From the NCBI GenBank assembly GCA_017527065.1, contig JAFXQO010000074.1:1-64000 (forward strand): a DNA stretch of 64,000 nucleotides, read 5' to 3'. The position numbers and the translations under genes were made by a program. Below, one piece after another: positions 1 through 8,317 of this stretch. This stretch comes from Clostridia bacterium. GTDB taxonomy: Bacteria; Bacillota; Clostridia; Christensenellales; Aristaeellaceae. Position 1 is the first letter of the stretch. Every line of letters starts with the position of its first letter. The notes below the pieces were generated by a model. That model was not told the origin of the DNA and searched no databases. It saw only the letters and a list, made by a program, of their open reading frames with translations.

Positions 1-1196
1 GCTTCCCCCGCCGGGGCCTGGGCCGCGGCGGCCGGGCGGACGCCCTCGGCCATCGCCCTTTCGAGGGCGGCCAGCCGGTCCTCCAGCGCCTCCTCGCCCT
101 GCTCCCGCTCGGGATGGCAGCCTCGCACGGCGCACAGCTCCAGCACGATCCGCTGCTGGGACGACCACTTCATGTCGTTCTCCGCCTGGATGAACAGCTC
201 CATCAGCCGCATCAGCCGCGGCTGCGAGGCCTGCGACGCCTGCGCCTTCATGCGCTCCGCGTCCTCCCGGGTGATCTCCAGGAGGTCCTCCAGGCCGTCT
301 TCGCAGGTGCGGGCCACCAGCAGCCCCCGCACGTGGCCGGTGACTTCCCGGGCGAATACCGCCGGATCGCGGCCGCCCAGCATCACTTCGCCGATCATTT
401 CCACGGCGCGCGCGGCCTCGCCGTCGATGAGCGCCTGGGCGAAGTCGAACAGGAACGCCCGATCCGACGCGCCAAGCACCTCGCGCACCAGCGCCGCGGT
501 GAGCCGCCCCTCGCCGTAGGAGAGGCACATGTCCAGTATGCTCAGGGCGTCGCGCATGCCGCCCTCCGCGGCCCGCGCCACGAGGGACACGGCCTCGTCC
601 TCCGCGCCGGCGTCCATCGAGTCGAGCACCTGGCGCAGCCGCTTTTCGATCAGCCGGGCCGGGATGCGCTTGAAATCGAAGCGCTGGCAGCGGGAGAGGA
701 TGGTGGCGGGCAGGCGCTGGGGCTCGGTGGTGGCCAGTATGAACACGGCGTGGGCCGGGGGCTCCTCCAGCGTCTTCAAGAGCGCGTTGAACGCGCCGGC
801 GGAGAGCATGTGCACCTCGTCGATAATATACACCTTATACCGCCCCACGGTGGGGGGATATTTCACCTTGTCGCGCAGGTCGCGGATCTCGTCCACGCCG
901 TTGTTGGAGGCGGCGTCGATCTCCACGATGTCCAGGTTGTTCTCCCCCGCCAGCTGCACGCAGGCGGCGCAGCGGCCGCAGGGCTCGCCGTTTTCCGGCT
1001 CGAGGCAGTTGATGGCGCGGGCCAGCACCTTGGCCGTGGAGGTCTTGCCGGTGCCGCGGCTGCCGCAGAACAGGTAGGCGTGGGCAATGCGCCCGGAGGT
1101 GATCTGATTGATCAGGGTGGTGATGATGCGCTCCTGGCCCACGAAATCGCGGAAGTATTCCGGCCGCCACTTGCGGTACAGCGCCTGATAGCTCAT
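1..1196 (-). CDS. dnaX: DNA polymerase III subunit gamma/tau, N-terminal ~398 residues (runs off left edge)
   Basis: Clamp-loader ATPase of the replisome; it loads the beta sliding clamp. The visible product begins MSYQALYRKWRPEYF, the usual DnaX start, followed by a Walker A (GSRGTGKTS, about residue 45), the zinc-binding cysteine cluster (CLEPENGEPCGRCAAC), a Walker B (YIIDEVHM), the sensor segment ATTEP and the SRC arginine-finger region (ILSRCQRF). This is the AAA+ core plus the collar domain; the last visible part is Ala/Pro-rich, as expected of the linker towards the tau region. The start is ATG at 1196-1194 with a GGGAGG-like site a few bases upstream. The gene continues beyond base 1, so the C-terminal region and any frameshift site for gamma production cannot be seen. 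Confidence 0.95.
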   Translation of the reverse strand, partial: MSYQALYRKWRPEYFRDFVGQERIITTLINQITSGRIAHAYLFCGSRGTGKTSTAKVLARAINCLEPENGEPCGRCAACVQLAGENNLDIVEIDAASNNGVDEIRDLRDKVKYPPTVGRYKVYIIDEVHMLSAGAFNALLKTLEEPPAHAVFILATTEPQRLPATILSRCQRFDFKRIPARLIEKRLRQVLDSMDAGAEDEAVSLVARAAEGGMRDALSILDMCLSYGEGRLTAALVREVLGASDRAFLFDFAQALIDGEAARAVEMIGEVMLGGRDPAVFAREVTGHVRGLLVARTCEDGLEDLLEITREDAERMKAQASQASQPRLMRLMELFIQAENDMKWSSQQRIVLELCAVRGCHPEREQGEEALEDRLAALERAMAEGVRPAAAAQAPAGE

Positions 1197-1276
1197 CCCG
1201 TCGCCTCCCCGTCCGCAAAATCTCCCCCATAGCATACCACTTTTTGCGGGGATTGTAAATCGGAAAAATGCGTGGG

Positions 1277-1508
1277 ATCAGGGCTGTCTCATTTAGCGTC
1301 TCGTTCAACAAATCGAATGCAGTCGTGTTAAGCAACGACCCTATTGCCTCGCTGCGCTCGGCACTTCCCCTGAGAGGGGAAGCAAGATCGTTCCTATTTG
1401 GGCGTTCTTCTTGGCTCCCCTTTCAGGGGAGCTGGCGCGCAGCGCCTGAAGGGTCATCTCCGTCATACGTCTGTTTGTAAACGACACTTTAAATGAGACA
1501 ACCTTGAT
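1277..1508. repeat. Terminal-inverted-repeat element (MITE-like) carrying a paired-hairpin repeat
   Basis: The ends are inverted copies about 19 bp long with two mismatches (ATCAGGGCTGTCTCATTTA at 1277-1295, its complement at 1490-1508). The element is flanked by a near-perfect direct repeat (ATGCGTGGGATCA at 1268-1280 and ATGCGCGGGATCA at 1507-1519), which may be a target duplication or ancestral sequence. Inside, at 1410-1455, lies one copy of a paired-hairpin repeat found again at 52475-52522 and, inverted, at 53002-53049. No credible protein is encoded. It fills most of the dnaX-regulator gap (1197-1667). Confidence 0.6.
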
Positions 1509-1515
1509 GCGCGGG

Positions 1516-1560
1516 ATCAACCCCCGGTTGAATCGGTTTTTTTATCAACCGCCGGTTGAT
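1516..1560. promoter_or_regulatory. Two tandem inverted-repeat operator candidates
   Basis: Two copies of the dyad ATCAACC-N3-GGTTGAT stand at 1516-1532 (last base of the right arm differs) and 1544-1560 (perfect), with centres 28 bp apart, close to three helical turns. They lie 33-77 bp upstream of the -35 of the HTH gene starting at 1668. Placement suggests binding by a dimeric regulator, possibly the adjacent one. Confidence 0.5.
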
Positions 1561-1592
1561 TTTCGCCGTCTTTCCGGTCAACTGCGCCTCCA

Positions 1593-1621
1593 TTGCGCGG
1601 GGGCGGCGGCTATGCTATCAT
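1593..1621 (+). promoter_or_regulatory. Sigma-A-type promoter for the HTH/beta-solenoid gene
   Basis: TTGCGC at 1593-1598, a 17-bp spacer, and TATCAT at 1616-1621. This places the transcript start about 40 bases before the ATG at 1668. Confidence 0.55.
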
Positions 1622-1667
1622 AAGGCCGTCGGATCCGAAGAGAATACACCGCGAGGAGCGTGATATT

Positions 1668-2360
1668 ATGAGCATAACGGCGGAACAGATGGGCGTCATC
1701 ATCAGGGAACAGCGAAAGAAAAGGGGCCTCACCCAGCAGGACCTGGCGGTGGCCGCGGGCGTGAGCGTGCAGGCGGTGAGCAAATGGGAGATCGGGCAGT
1801 CGCTGCCGGACGTGACGCTGCTGCCGGACATCGCCGACGGCCTCGGCCTGCCGCTGGCGGCGCTGTTCGGGCGCGAGGAGACAAGGGAAGAAGCCGGCGC
1901 CGTCGAAGCGCGGTTCCCGGACGACGGCAGGCTGCGCGTGGCGCAGTTCCTCGGAAACAGGCTGCTCACGTCGGATCTGCAGACGGAGGACACGCCGCCC
2001 ATTCCCCTGGCCATCGAGGAAGCGCTGAAGCGCGGACTCACGGAGGATCAGCTGGGGCGGCTGGCGCTCAACGTCGAAATCCGGGGCTCGGCGAACATAG
2101 AAGGCGACATCCAGGGCGACGCGCAGGCCGGCGCGCGCGTGGTCTGCATGGGCAACATCGGCGGCGACGCGCAGGCCAACGGCGGCATTGAGTGCCATGG
2201 CGACATCGGAGGCGACGCCTCGGCGGGCGGGAGCCTGTCCTGCGGCGGCGGCATCGGGGGCGACGCCTCGGCGGGCGGGAGCCTGACCTGCGGCGGCGAC
2301 ATACAGGGCGATGTTTCGGCAAAGGGAGGCCTTAACTCAAAATCGATGAGCATAACATAA
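1668..2360 (+). CDS. XRE-family HTH regulator with C-terminal beta-solenoid (bactofilin-like) repeats
   Basis: The 230-residue product has an HTH_3/XRE DNA-binding domain at about residues 8-65 (IIREQRKKRGLTQQDLAVAA, then the recognition helix VSVQAVSKWE), a linker of about 70 residues, and from about residue 135 a run of short Gly/Asp/Ala repeats of the type GDIGGDASAGGSL(S/T)CG. The repeats have a period near 14-17 residues and resemble the right-handed beta-solenoid of bactofilins or polymer-forming proteins. No signal peptide or membrane segment is seen. The ATG at 1668 is preceded by GAGGAG; an in-frame ATG at 1593 lies inside the promoter and is not used. Two tandem dyads upstream suggest autoregulation. 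The solenoid could oligomerise the regulator or sense a surface; no ligand can be named. Confidence 0.8.
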   Translation: MSITAEQMGVIIREQRKKRGLTQQDLAVAAGVSVQAVSKWEIGQSLPDVTLLPDIADGLGLPLAALFGREETREEAGAVEARFPDDGRLRVAQFLGNRLLTSDLQTEDTPPIPLAIEEALKRGLTEDQLGRLALNVEIRGSANIEGDIQGDAQAGARVVCMGNIGGDAQANGGIECHGDIGGDASAGGSLSCGGGIGGDASAGGSLTCGGDIQGDVSAKGGLNSKSMSIT

Positions 2361-2363
2361 AGG

Positions 2364-2411
2364 AAAGGGCGGACGCGCGGCTCCAACATGACCGCGCCGT
2401 TCGCCCTTTTT
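2364..2411 (+). terminator. Rho-independent terminator
   Basis: AAAGGGCG (2364-2371) pairs with CGCCCTTT further on, an inner GCGCGG/CCGCGC pairing extends the stem, and a run of five T ends it. It closes the HTH gene. Confidence 0.75.
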
Positions 2412-2565
2412 CCAATTATTCCCAGCGCGATTTCCTGTGGAAAGCGGAAACATTTTCCGAAAAAGCGCGTCTTATTTATCGTAAGGCGGCCCGGGAAGGC
2501 GGAAGCGGCGCGCCCTTGAACGCTCCCCTGTTCGCCCGCAGAACAAATTCCTGGAGGTGTTTCCG

Positions 2566-3270
2566 ATGAAACGCAAAATCTCCCTTCTGATCGCCCTGTG
2601 CCTGATCCTCTCGGCCTTCGCTTCCTTCGCGCTGGCCGACACCGTGACGGGTTACATCAAGACGCCCGCCTCCGACGGCTCGGTCAACATCCGCTCCCAG
2701 GGCAGCGCGAAGTATCCCATCATCGGCTGGGCCAAGAACGGCGCGCAGGTCGAGATCCTCTATCAGGGCAATTACTGGCACAAGGTGCGCGTGCTCTCCT
2801 CCGGCAAGGTCGGCTGGGTCTACGCCCAGTATGTGCAGATCACCAGCTATTCGCCCGACCCCGCGCCCTACGTTCCCACCGACGGCACCATGGCCACCGT
2901 CACCACCAAATACGCCGGCAGCGTCGTCAACCTGCGCACCGGCCCCGGCACGGAATACGCCGTCGTGAGCGGCGCGCGCAGCGGCGCCTCGCTGACCGTT
3001 CTCGCCTCCCAGGGCAACTGGTATCAGGTCTACGTGCCCTCCAGGGGCGTCACGGCCTGGATCAGCCGCAACTACGTCTCCCTCGGCCTGAACGCCTACG
3101 CCACCGGCGACGTGAACCTGCGCACCGGCCCCGGCACGGAATACGCCCGCATCAGCGTGATCAAGAAGGGCGTGCCCCTGAACGTGCTCTCCCAGGGCAG
3201 CAACTGGAGCCAGGTCTACTGCAACGGCCAGACGGGCTATATCAGCAACAAATACTGGGCCTACCGCTGA
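2566..3270 (+). CDS. Secreted protein with three bacterial SH3 domains
   Basis: A 234-residue exported protein. The N-terminal 23 residues (MKRKISLLIALCLILSAFAS, then FALA) form a Sec signal peptide likely cut after ALA. Three SH3_3/SH3b domains follow at about residues 28-80, 105-165 and 170-234, each with the hallmark NIRS/NLRTGPGTEYA and a closing GWVYAQY/AWISRNY/GYISNKY. Such domains generally bind cell-wall peptides or glycan; no catalytic domain is attached, so an adhesion or wall-binding role is likely. The ATG at 2566 is chosen because GGAGG at 2553-2557 is correctly spaced; a GTG nine bases earlier overlaps that site. It is monocistronic, with a strong hairpin downstream. Confidence 0.85.
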   Translation: MKRKISLLIALCLILSAFASFALADTVTGYIKTPASDGSVNIRSQGSAKYPIIGWAKNGAQVEILYQGNYWHKVRVLSSGKVGWVYAQYVQITSYSPDPAPYVPTDGTMATVTTKYAGSVVNLRTGPGTEYAVVSGARSGASLTVLASQGNWYQVYVPSRGVTAWISRNYVSLGLNAYATGDVNLRTGPGTEYARISVIKKGVPLNVLSQGSNWSQVYCNGQTGYISNKYWAYR

Positions 3271-3286
3271 GCGCTGCAACGGACGC

Positions 3287-3330
3287 AAAAAACCGCCGGC
3301 CGCCTCTCCGTTTGGAAGGGCGGCCGGCGC
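3287..3330 (-). terminator. Terminator between convergent SH3 gene and tgt
   Basis: A perfect 11-bp GC-rich stem (3294-3304 with 3319-3329) is followed on the minus strand by six T. On the plus strand the hairpin lacks a T run, so it mainly serves the tgt transcript. Confidence 0.75.
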
Positions 3331-3339
3331 GCTGTTATA

Positions 3340-4500
<1,161 letters not shown>

Positions 4501-5742
4501 TTATTTCTTGGGGAAGCGCTCCAGGATGACGCCCGCCGCGCCGTTGTCCGCGAAACCGGGCCAGGGCTTGGCCGCCTCGGCGGGCAGGCGCTGGTTCGGC
4601 CAGGTGGCGCTGTGGCCTTCGGGCACGGGCACGTCCAGGTAGCGGCCGGCCTCTTCGTCGCCCCTGAGGACGGAATCCAGGAAGGCCGTGGTGAAGTGGG
4701 CGTTCAGGTTGTTCAGCTTCCAGGTGTCCCACACCGGGTCGGCCCAGCGCTTGTAGATCTCACAGGAGGCGGCCTGCGCCTCGACGGGGGCGGGGTTGTT
4801 CGCCACGTTGTGGCCGCAGCGCTCGTAGCTCACGAACACCCGGTCGGAGCGCTGGACAAACCGGCTGAAGCGGTGGACCTCCTGATAGAACACCGTCCTG
4901 TCGGAGGTGCCGCAGAACCAGAGCGTGGGAATGTCCACATCCTCCGCGCGGGTCTTCTCCAGCCAGAACAGCGCCGGCGCGAACAGCACCGCGGCTTTCA
5001 CCGCCTTCACGCCCGCGTAGCCCTCCGGCTCGGCCAGTTCCTCCGCCAGGGCGGCGAAGGGCGTGCCTTCGGGGTCCTTCATGCCCACGCCGATCGTCCT
5101 GAGCGCGCCGTAGCCGCCCATGGAGAAGCCGACGAGGCCCACGTTCTCCGGCATGAGCAGCCCCTTGAGGAAGCCCTCCCCGTTCAGCCGCGGCAGCTCG
5201 CCGATCACGAAGCGCTGGTCCAGCGAGCGGTGGATGAGCGCGCTCTCGAGGGAGCCCCGGGCGGCGAAATCCTCGTAGGTGTTGTCCGTGTGGCCGATGG
5301 AGAGCACCACATAGCCCTTGCTGGCCAGGTTCTCCGCCAGGTTCACCAGCAGGATGCGGGAGCCGGGATAGCCGTGGGATATCACGACCACGGGCCGTGG
5401 CCCGGCCTGCGGATCGGGCCGGGCGTCGCGCCAGGCTCGGCCCGGAATGGCGTAGGGCGAGAGGTTGTTCAGGTCGGCGCGGCCGAGGTAGTCGGTGTAG
5501 ACGGCGCGCTCGCCGCCCGCCAGCGCGGGATACCAGACCTCCGCCGCCAGCGGCCGGTCATAGCGGGGATAGCGCCCGTCCCGCAGGCCGGAGAGCACGT
5601 CCGCCTGGCCGGGATGGGTCAGCCGGATCGTCCGCACGCCGACGACCGTGTCGCCGCGGGCGGCCAGCGCCGGCGCGCCGGGCAGGGGATCGCCGAGGAT
5701 CGTTCCCATGGGATGCGCTTTCAGCCATTCGTCCATCGTCAT
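4501..5742 (-). CDS. Alpha/beta hydrolase (PAF-acetylhydrolase/dienelactone-hydrolase-like)
   Basis: A 413-residue cytoplasmic serine hydrolase. Visible are the oxyanion-hole segment VVVISHGYPGSR, the nucleophile elbow VGFSMGGYG (Ser in GxSxG), a probable acid in LWFCGTSDRT and a His in SYERCGHN. The layout (long N-terminal strand region, HGYPG, GFSMGG) resembles the plasma PAF-acetylhydrolase and DLH-like families, which hydrolyse esters; the substrate is unknown. The ATG at 5742 follows AAGGAG at proper spacing; an upstream in-frame GTG has no ribosome site. There is no signal peptide. It precedes tgt in one transcript, without an obvious functional link. Confidence 0.8.
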   Translation of the reverse strand: MTMDEWLKAHPMGTILGDPLPGAPALAARGDTVVGVRTIRLTHPGQADVLSGLRDGRYPRYDRPLAAEVWYPALAGGERAVYTDYLGRADLNNLSPYAIPGRAWRDARPDPQAGPRPVVVISHGYPGSRILLVNLAENLASKGYVVLSIGHTDNTYEDFAARGSLESALIHRSLDQRFVIGELPRLNGEGFLKGLLMPENVGLVGFSMGGYGALRTIGVGMKDPEGTPFAALAEELAEPEGYAGVKAVKAAVLFAPALFWLEKTRAEDVDIPTLWFCGTSDRTVFYQEVHRFSRFVQRSDRVFVSYERCGHNVANNPAPVEAQAASCEIYKRWADPVWDTWKLNNLNAHFTTAFLDSVLRGDEEAGRYLDVPVPEGHSATWPNQRLPAEAAKPWPGFADNGAAGVILERFPKK

Positions 5743-5779
5743 TTCGCTCCTTTTCACCGGTTATTTGACACTTTGTTTC

Positions 5780-5808
5780 AGTATAGCAGAAAAGCCCCGT
5801 AATTTCCA
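5780..5808 (-). promoter_or_regulatory. Promoter for hydrolase-tgt transcript
   Basis: On the minus strand TGGAAA (5808-5803), 17-bp spacer, then TGC-TATACT (extended -10, TATACT at 5785-5780). The transcript would start about 30 bases before the hydrolase ATG. Confidence 0.5.
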
Positions 5809-5870
5809 GCCGTTTTCGCGGATTCCTCCGCCCCTTTTTGCCCGTTGTGGGAAAAGAATCATCGGACGAG

Positions 5871-5900
5871 TAGACAAATCCCCGGCCGCCATGATAGAAT
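5871..5900 (+). promoter_or_regulatory. Promoter for the secreted duplicated-module protein
   Basis: TAGACA (5871-5876), 18-bp spacer, TAGAAT (5895-5900) preceded by TGA as an extended -10. Confidence 0.45.
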
Positions 5901-5939
5901 GATATGCAGGACAAAATAAATAATCAGAGGAGGGATACC

Positions 5940-8135
5940 ATGAAACGCCTTATCGCGCTGCTGCTGGCCGCCGTCATGCTTTCGGGCGGATTCGCCCTGG
6001 CGGAAGAACCCGCGCCGGCGGAAGAACCCGCGCCGGCGGAAGAACCCGCGCCGGCGGAAGACCTCCGGGAGGCCTTTTGCGAACGGCTGACGGAGCTGCT
6101 GGAGGATTTCGACCCGACGGACGGGGACCGGGCGGCTCTGAGCCTGACCGCTCCCGATTGGCCGGGTGTCGGCCTCATCCTCAAGGGCGCCGAAAACCTG
6201 CTGGACCTGACCTTGCAATCCCCGGAAAGCGGAGACGCCAGGGCGCAGCTCACGCCGGAGGCGGCGTATCTCGCCGCGGGCGGATCGACGATAGCGCTCC
6301 GCTATGAGGACATCCCCGCCGTCGCCCAGGCGGCGGCCCAGGCCCTCCTGGAGGCCCAGGGCGTCGCGCTGGACCCGGAGGCTCTCGCCGCCATCGACGG
6401 GGAGACCGTGGACGAGCTGTTCGCGCTGCTGCTCCGGACGGCCGTCATGAAGCGCGTGACGCTGAAAACGGACGAGGACGGCCTTACGCTGCGTTACGCC
6501 GCCAGCGGGGAAGAGTTGCTCGCCGACCTCTGCGAATTCGCGGATCAGGTTCTGGCGGAGGAGAAGTACCAGCCCCTTTTGAAGCAGGTCTGGGCACTGA
6601 TCCGGGCCGCGAACGGCGGAACAGATCTTCCCGAATTTGAGGCGCTCATCGCCGCGTGGCCTCAGGCGAAGGAGTACCTGCTGGCCGTGGAAACCGATTT
6701 CTCCCTGACCCTGGAGGCCAACATTAAGAACGGCGGCGACCGGATCGCCATCAGCGCCGAGGCGGGCGTGCCGGGCGACCTGTACCTGGCCGACATCGCC
6801 CTGACCGCCGATCCCTACCGGGGCAAGCTGACCGCGGACGCCAAACTCACGGAGCGGATAACCCGCGGTAGCGGCGAGGAGGCCGTCGTCCGGGATTACG
6901 ACATTCTGGCCGGCTTTGACCTGACCGTCCGGGACGACGGCGCCCTGTGGCGGTTCAACGTGGATTATCCCAGCCGGTATTTCACGCTGACCATGAACGG
7001 CAGCCATCTGGAGGGCGAAGGCCGGATCACCCTGTCGGTGAGCGACGTGAGGCGCGCGCGGTATTCCTTCGACGCGGCGCTGGACTACGCGCTGTATGAG
7101 GACAGCTTCTCGGCCAACCTGACGGTGGACAGGCCCAGAGGCATGGGAACCGTTTTCACCCTGGCCCTGGACGCCAGAGTGATCGACGACGAGAAGGTTG
7201 TCCTCAGCTTCGAGGCCGGCACGCCGGAGGACATGTACCTGGCGGACCTCACCCTGGCCTTCGATTCCGACAAGGGCAAGCTGACCGCGGACGCCAGGCT
7301 CACGGAGCGGATAACCCGCGAAAACGGCGGGGAGACCGTCGCCCGGGATTACGATATCCTGGCCGGCTTCGACCTGACCGCCCGGTACGGCGGCGCCCTG
7401 TGGAGGCTCAACATCGACTATCCCAGCCGGTATTTCACCCTGACCCTGAACGGCGCTCACCTGGAGGACGAAGGCCGGATCACGCTGAAGGCGGCCAACA
7501 GGATGAGTCCCCGGGGATCCTTTGACGCGGAGCTGAATTACGCCATGGATGTGTACGAAGACAGCTTCGCGGCGGATCTGAAGGTGATCGACGGGGCCGG
7601 CGCGGAAACCGATCTGGACCTTTCCCTGGACGAAAGCCATTTCTCCTTCACCGCCGCCCGCGGCTATTCCCGCGACATCACCATGCGCCGCGGCCTTGAA
7701 GGCCCGGTTTCGGACGTGGTCTTCGCCCTGAAGGCGGAGGCGGACGAGGACGGCGCGCCGCAGTACGCGCTGCTGGCCGCCCGGGACTTCTCCGTGGAAT
7801 ACGACGGAGCGCAGGTGAACATCACCGCGAACGGCGTGACCGTACACTGCGCGGGCGAATTCGTATCCGACCATGAGTATCTGGTCACGCTGACCCCGGA
7901 AGGAGAACGCCTGGCCGACACGACGCCCGCCTACCTCCGCGTCTCTTATGAGGGCGAGGAGGGCGACTGGACGCTCCGGGCCGTGATGATCGATCCCGAA
8001 GGCGGCGAATACGCCTCGGCCGTCCTCGCCGTCGCCCCGGCCGGGCCGGTGGAATCCCTCGCGGACGCCGAAGGCCTCATGACGCTGACCCCCGAGCTCG
8101 CCCGGCAGCTGGTCGGCCTGATGATGGACAACTGA
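5940..8135 (+). CDS. Large secreted protein with a duplicated ~170-residue module, function unknown
   Basis: 731 residues with a clear Sec signal peptide (MKRLIALLLAAVMLSGGFAL, cleavage after ALA) and then a perfect triple repeat of EEPAPA (about residues 24-40), probably a flexible wall-spanning or anchoring linker. The rest is acidic and beta-rich. One module occurs twice, about residues 270-400 and 425-545, sharing GKLTADA(K/R)LTERITR, RDYDILAGFDLT and DYPSRYFTLT with DNA-level similarity, so the duplication is recent. There is no lipobox, LPXTG signal or recognised enzymatic motif. The start has GAGGAGGG just upstream. It is monocistronic between its own promoter and a strong terminator. 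The shape suggests a surface beta-structure protein; no family could be assigned. Confidence 0.75.
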   Translation: MKRLIALLLAAVMLSGGFALAEEPAPAEEPAPAEEPAPAEDLREAFCERLTELLEDFDPTDGDRAALSLTAPDWPGVGLILKGAENLLDLTLQSPESGDARAQLTPEAAYLAAGGSTIALRYEDIPAVAQAAAQALLEAQGVALDPEALAAIDGETVDELFALLLRTAVMKRVTLKTDEDGLTLRYAASGEELLADLCEFADQVLAEEKYQPLLKQVWALIRAANGGTDLPEFEALIAAWPQAKEYLLAVETDFSLTLEANIKNGGDRIAISAEAGVPGDLYLADIALTADPYRGKLTADAKLTERITRGSGEEAVVRDYDILAGFDLTVRDDGALWRFNVDYPSRYFTLTMNGSHLEGEGRITLSVSDVRRARYSFDAALDYALYEDSFSANLTVDRPRGMGTVFTLALDARVIDDEKVVLSFEAGTPEDMYLADLTLAFDSDKGKLTADARLTERITRENGGETVARDYDILAGFDLTARYGGALWRLNIDYPSRYFTLTLNGAHLEDEGRITLKAANRMSPRGSFDAELNYAMDVYEDSFAADLKVIDGAGAETDLDLSLDESHFSFTAARGYSRDITMRRGLEGPVSDVVFALKAEADEDGAPQYALLAARDFSVEYDGAQVNITANGVTVHCAGEFVSDHEYLVTLTPEGERLADTTPAYLRVSYEGEEGDWTLRAVMIDPEGGEYASAVLAVAPAGPVESLADAEGLMTLTPELARQLVGLMMDN

Positions 8136-8159
8136 GGCGCGAACGGCGCATCCCGATCC

Positions 8160-8228
8160 GCAAAGGCCCGCGGCGCAGCCTTCCAGGCAAAGCGCCGCGG
8201 GCCTTTGCGCCGCCCCACTTTCTTTTTT
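8160..8228 (+). terminator. Strong terminator before the rnf operon
   Basis: A perfect 17-bp stem (8160-8176 with 8192-8208) and, a few bases later, a T-rich tract TTTCTTTTTT. Confidence 0.8.
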
Positions 8229-8246
8229 AACCTTTGACGCCCGGCA

Positions 8247-8275
8247 TTTACAAACCATAGCCTGTATGGTATAAT
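8247..8275 (+). promoter_or_regulatory. Promoter of the rnf-nrf operon
   Basis: TTTACA (8247-8252), 17-bp spacer, TATAAT (8270-8275) with an upstream TGG giving an extended -10. It lies about 43 bases before the rnfC start. No FNR, NsrR or Rex site was recognised. Confidence 0.65.
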
Positions 8276-8317
8276 TGCATTGTCACTTTACGATAACAGG
8301 CCGAAGGGGAGTGGAGG

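Noticed and set aside
1268-1480. 70-codon frame inside the intergenic element
   Set aside because: Runs through hairpins and TIRs, lacks a ribosome site and would be recreated by any copy of the repeat.
8234-8275. TTGACG at 8234 as -35 of the rnf promoter
   Set aside because: It is 30 bp from the TATAAT; TTTACA at 8247 with 17 bp spacing is better.
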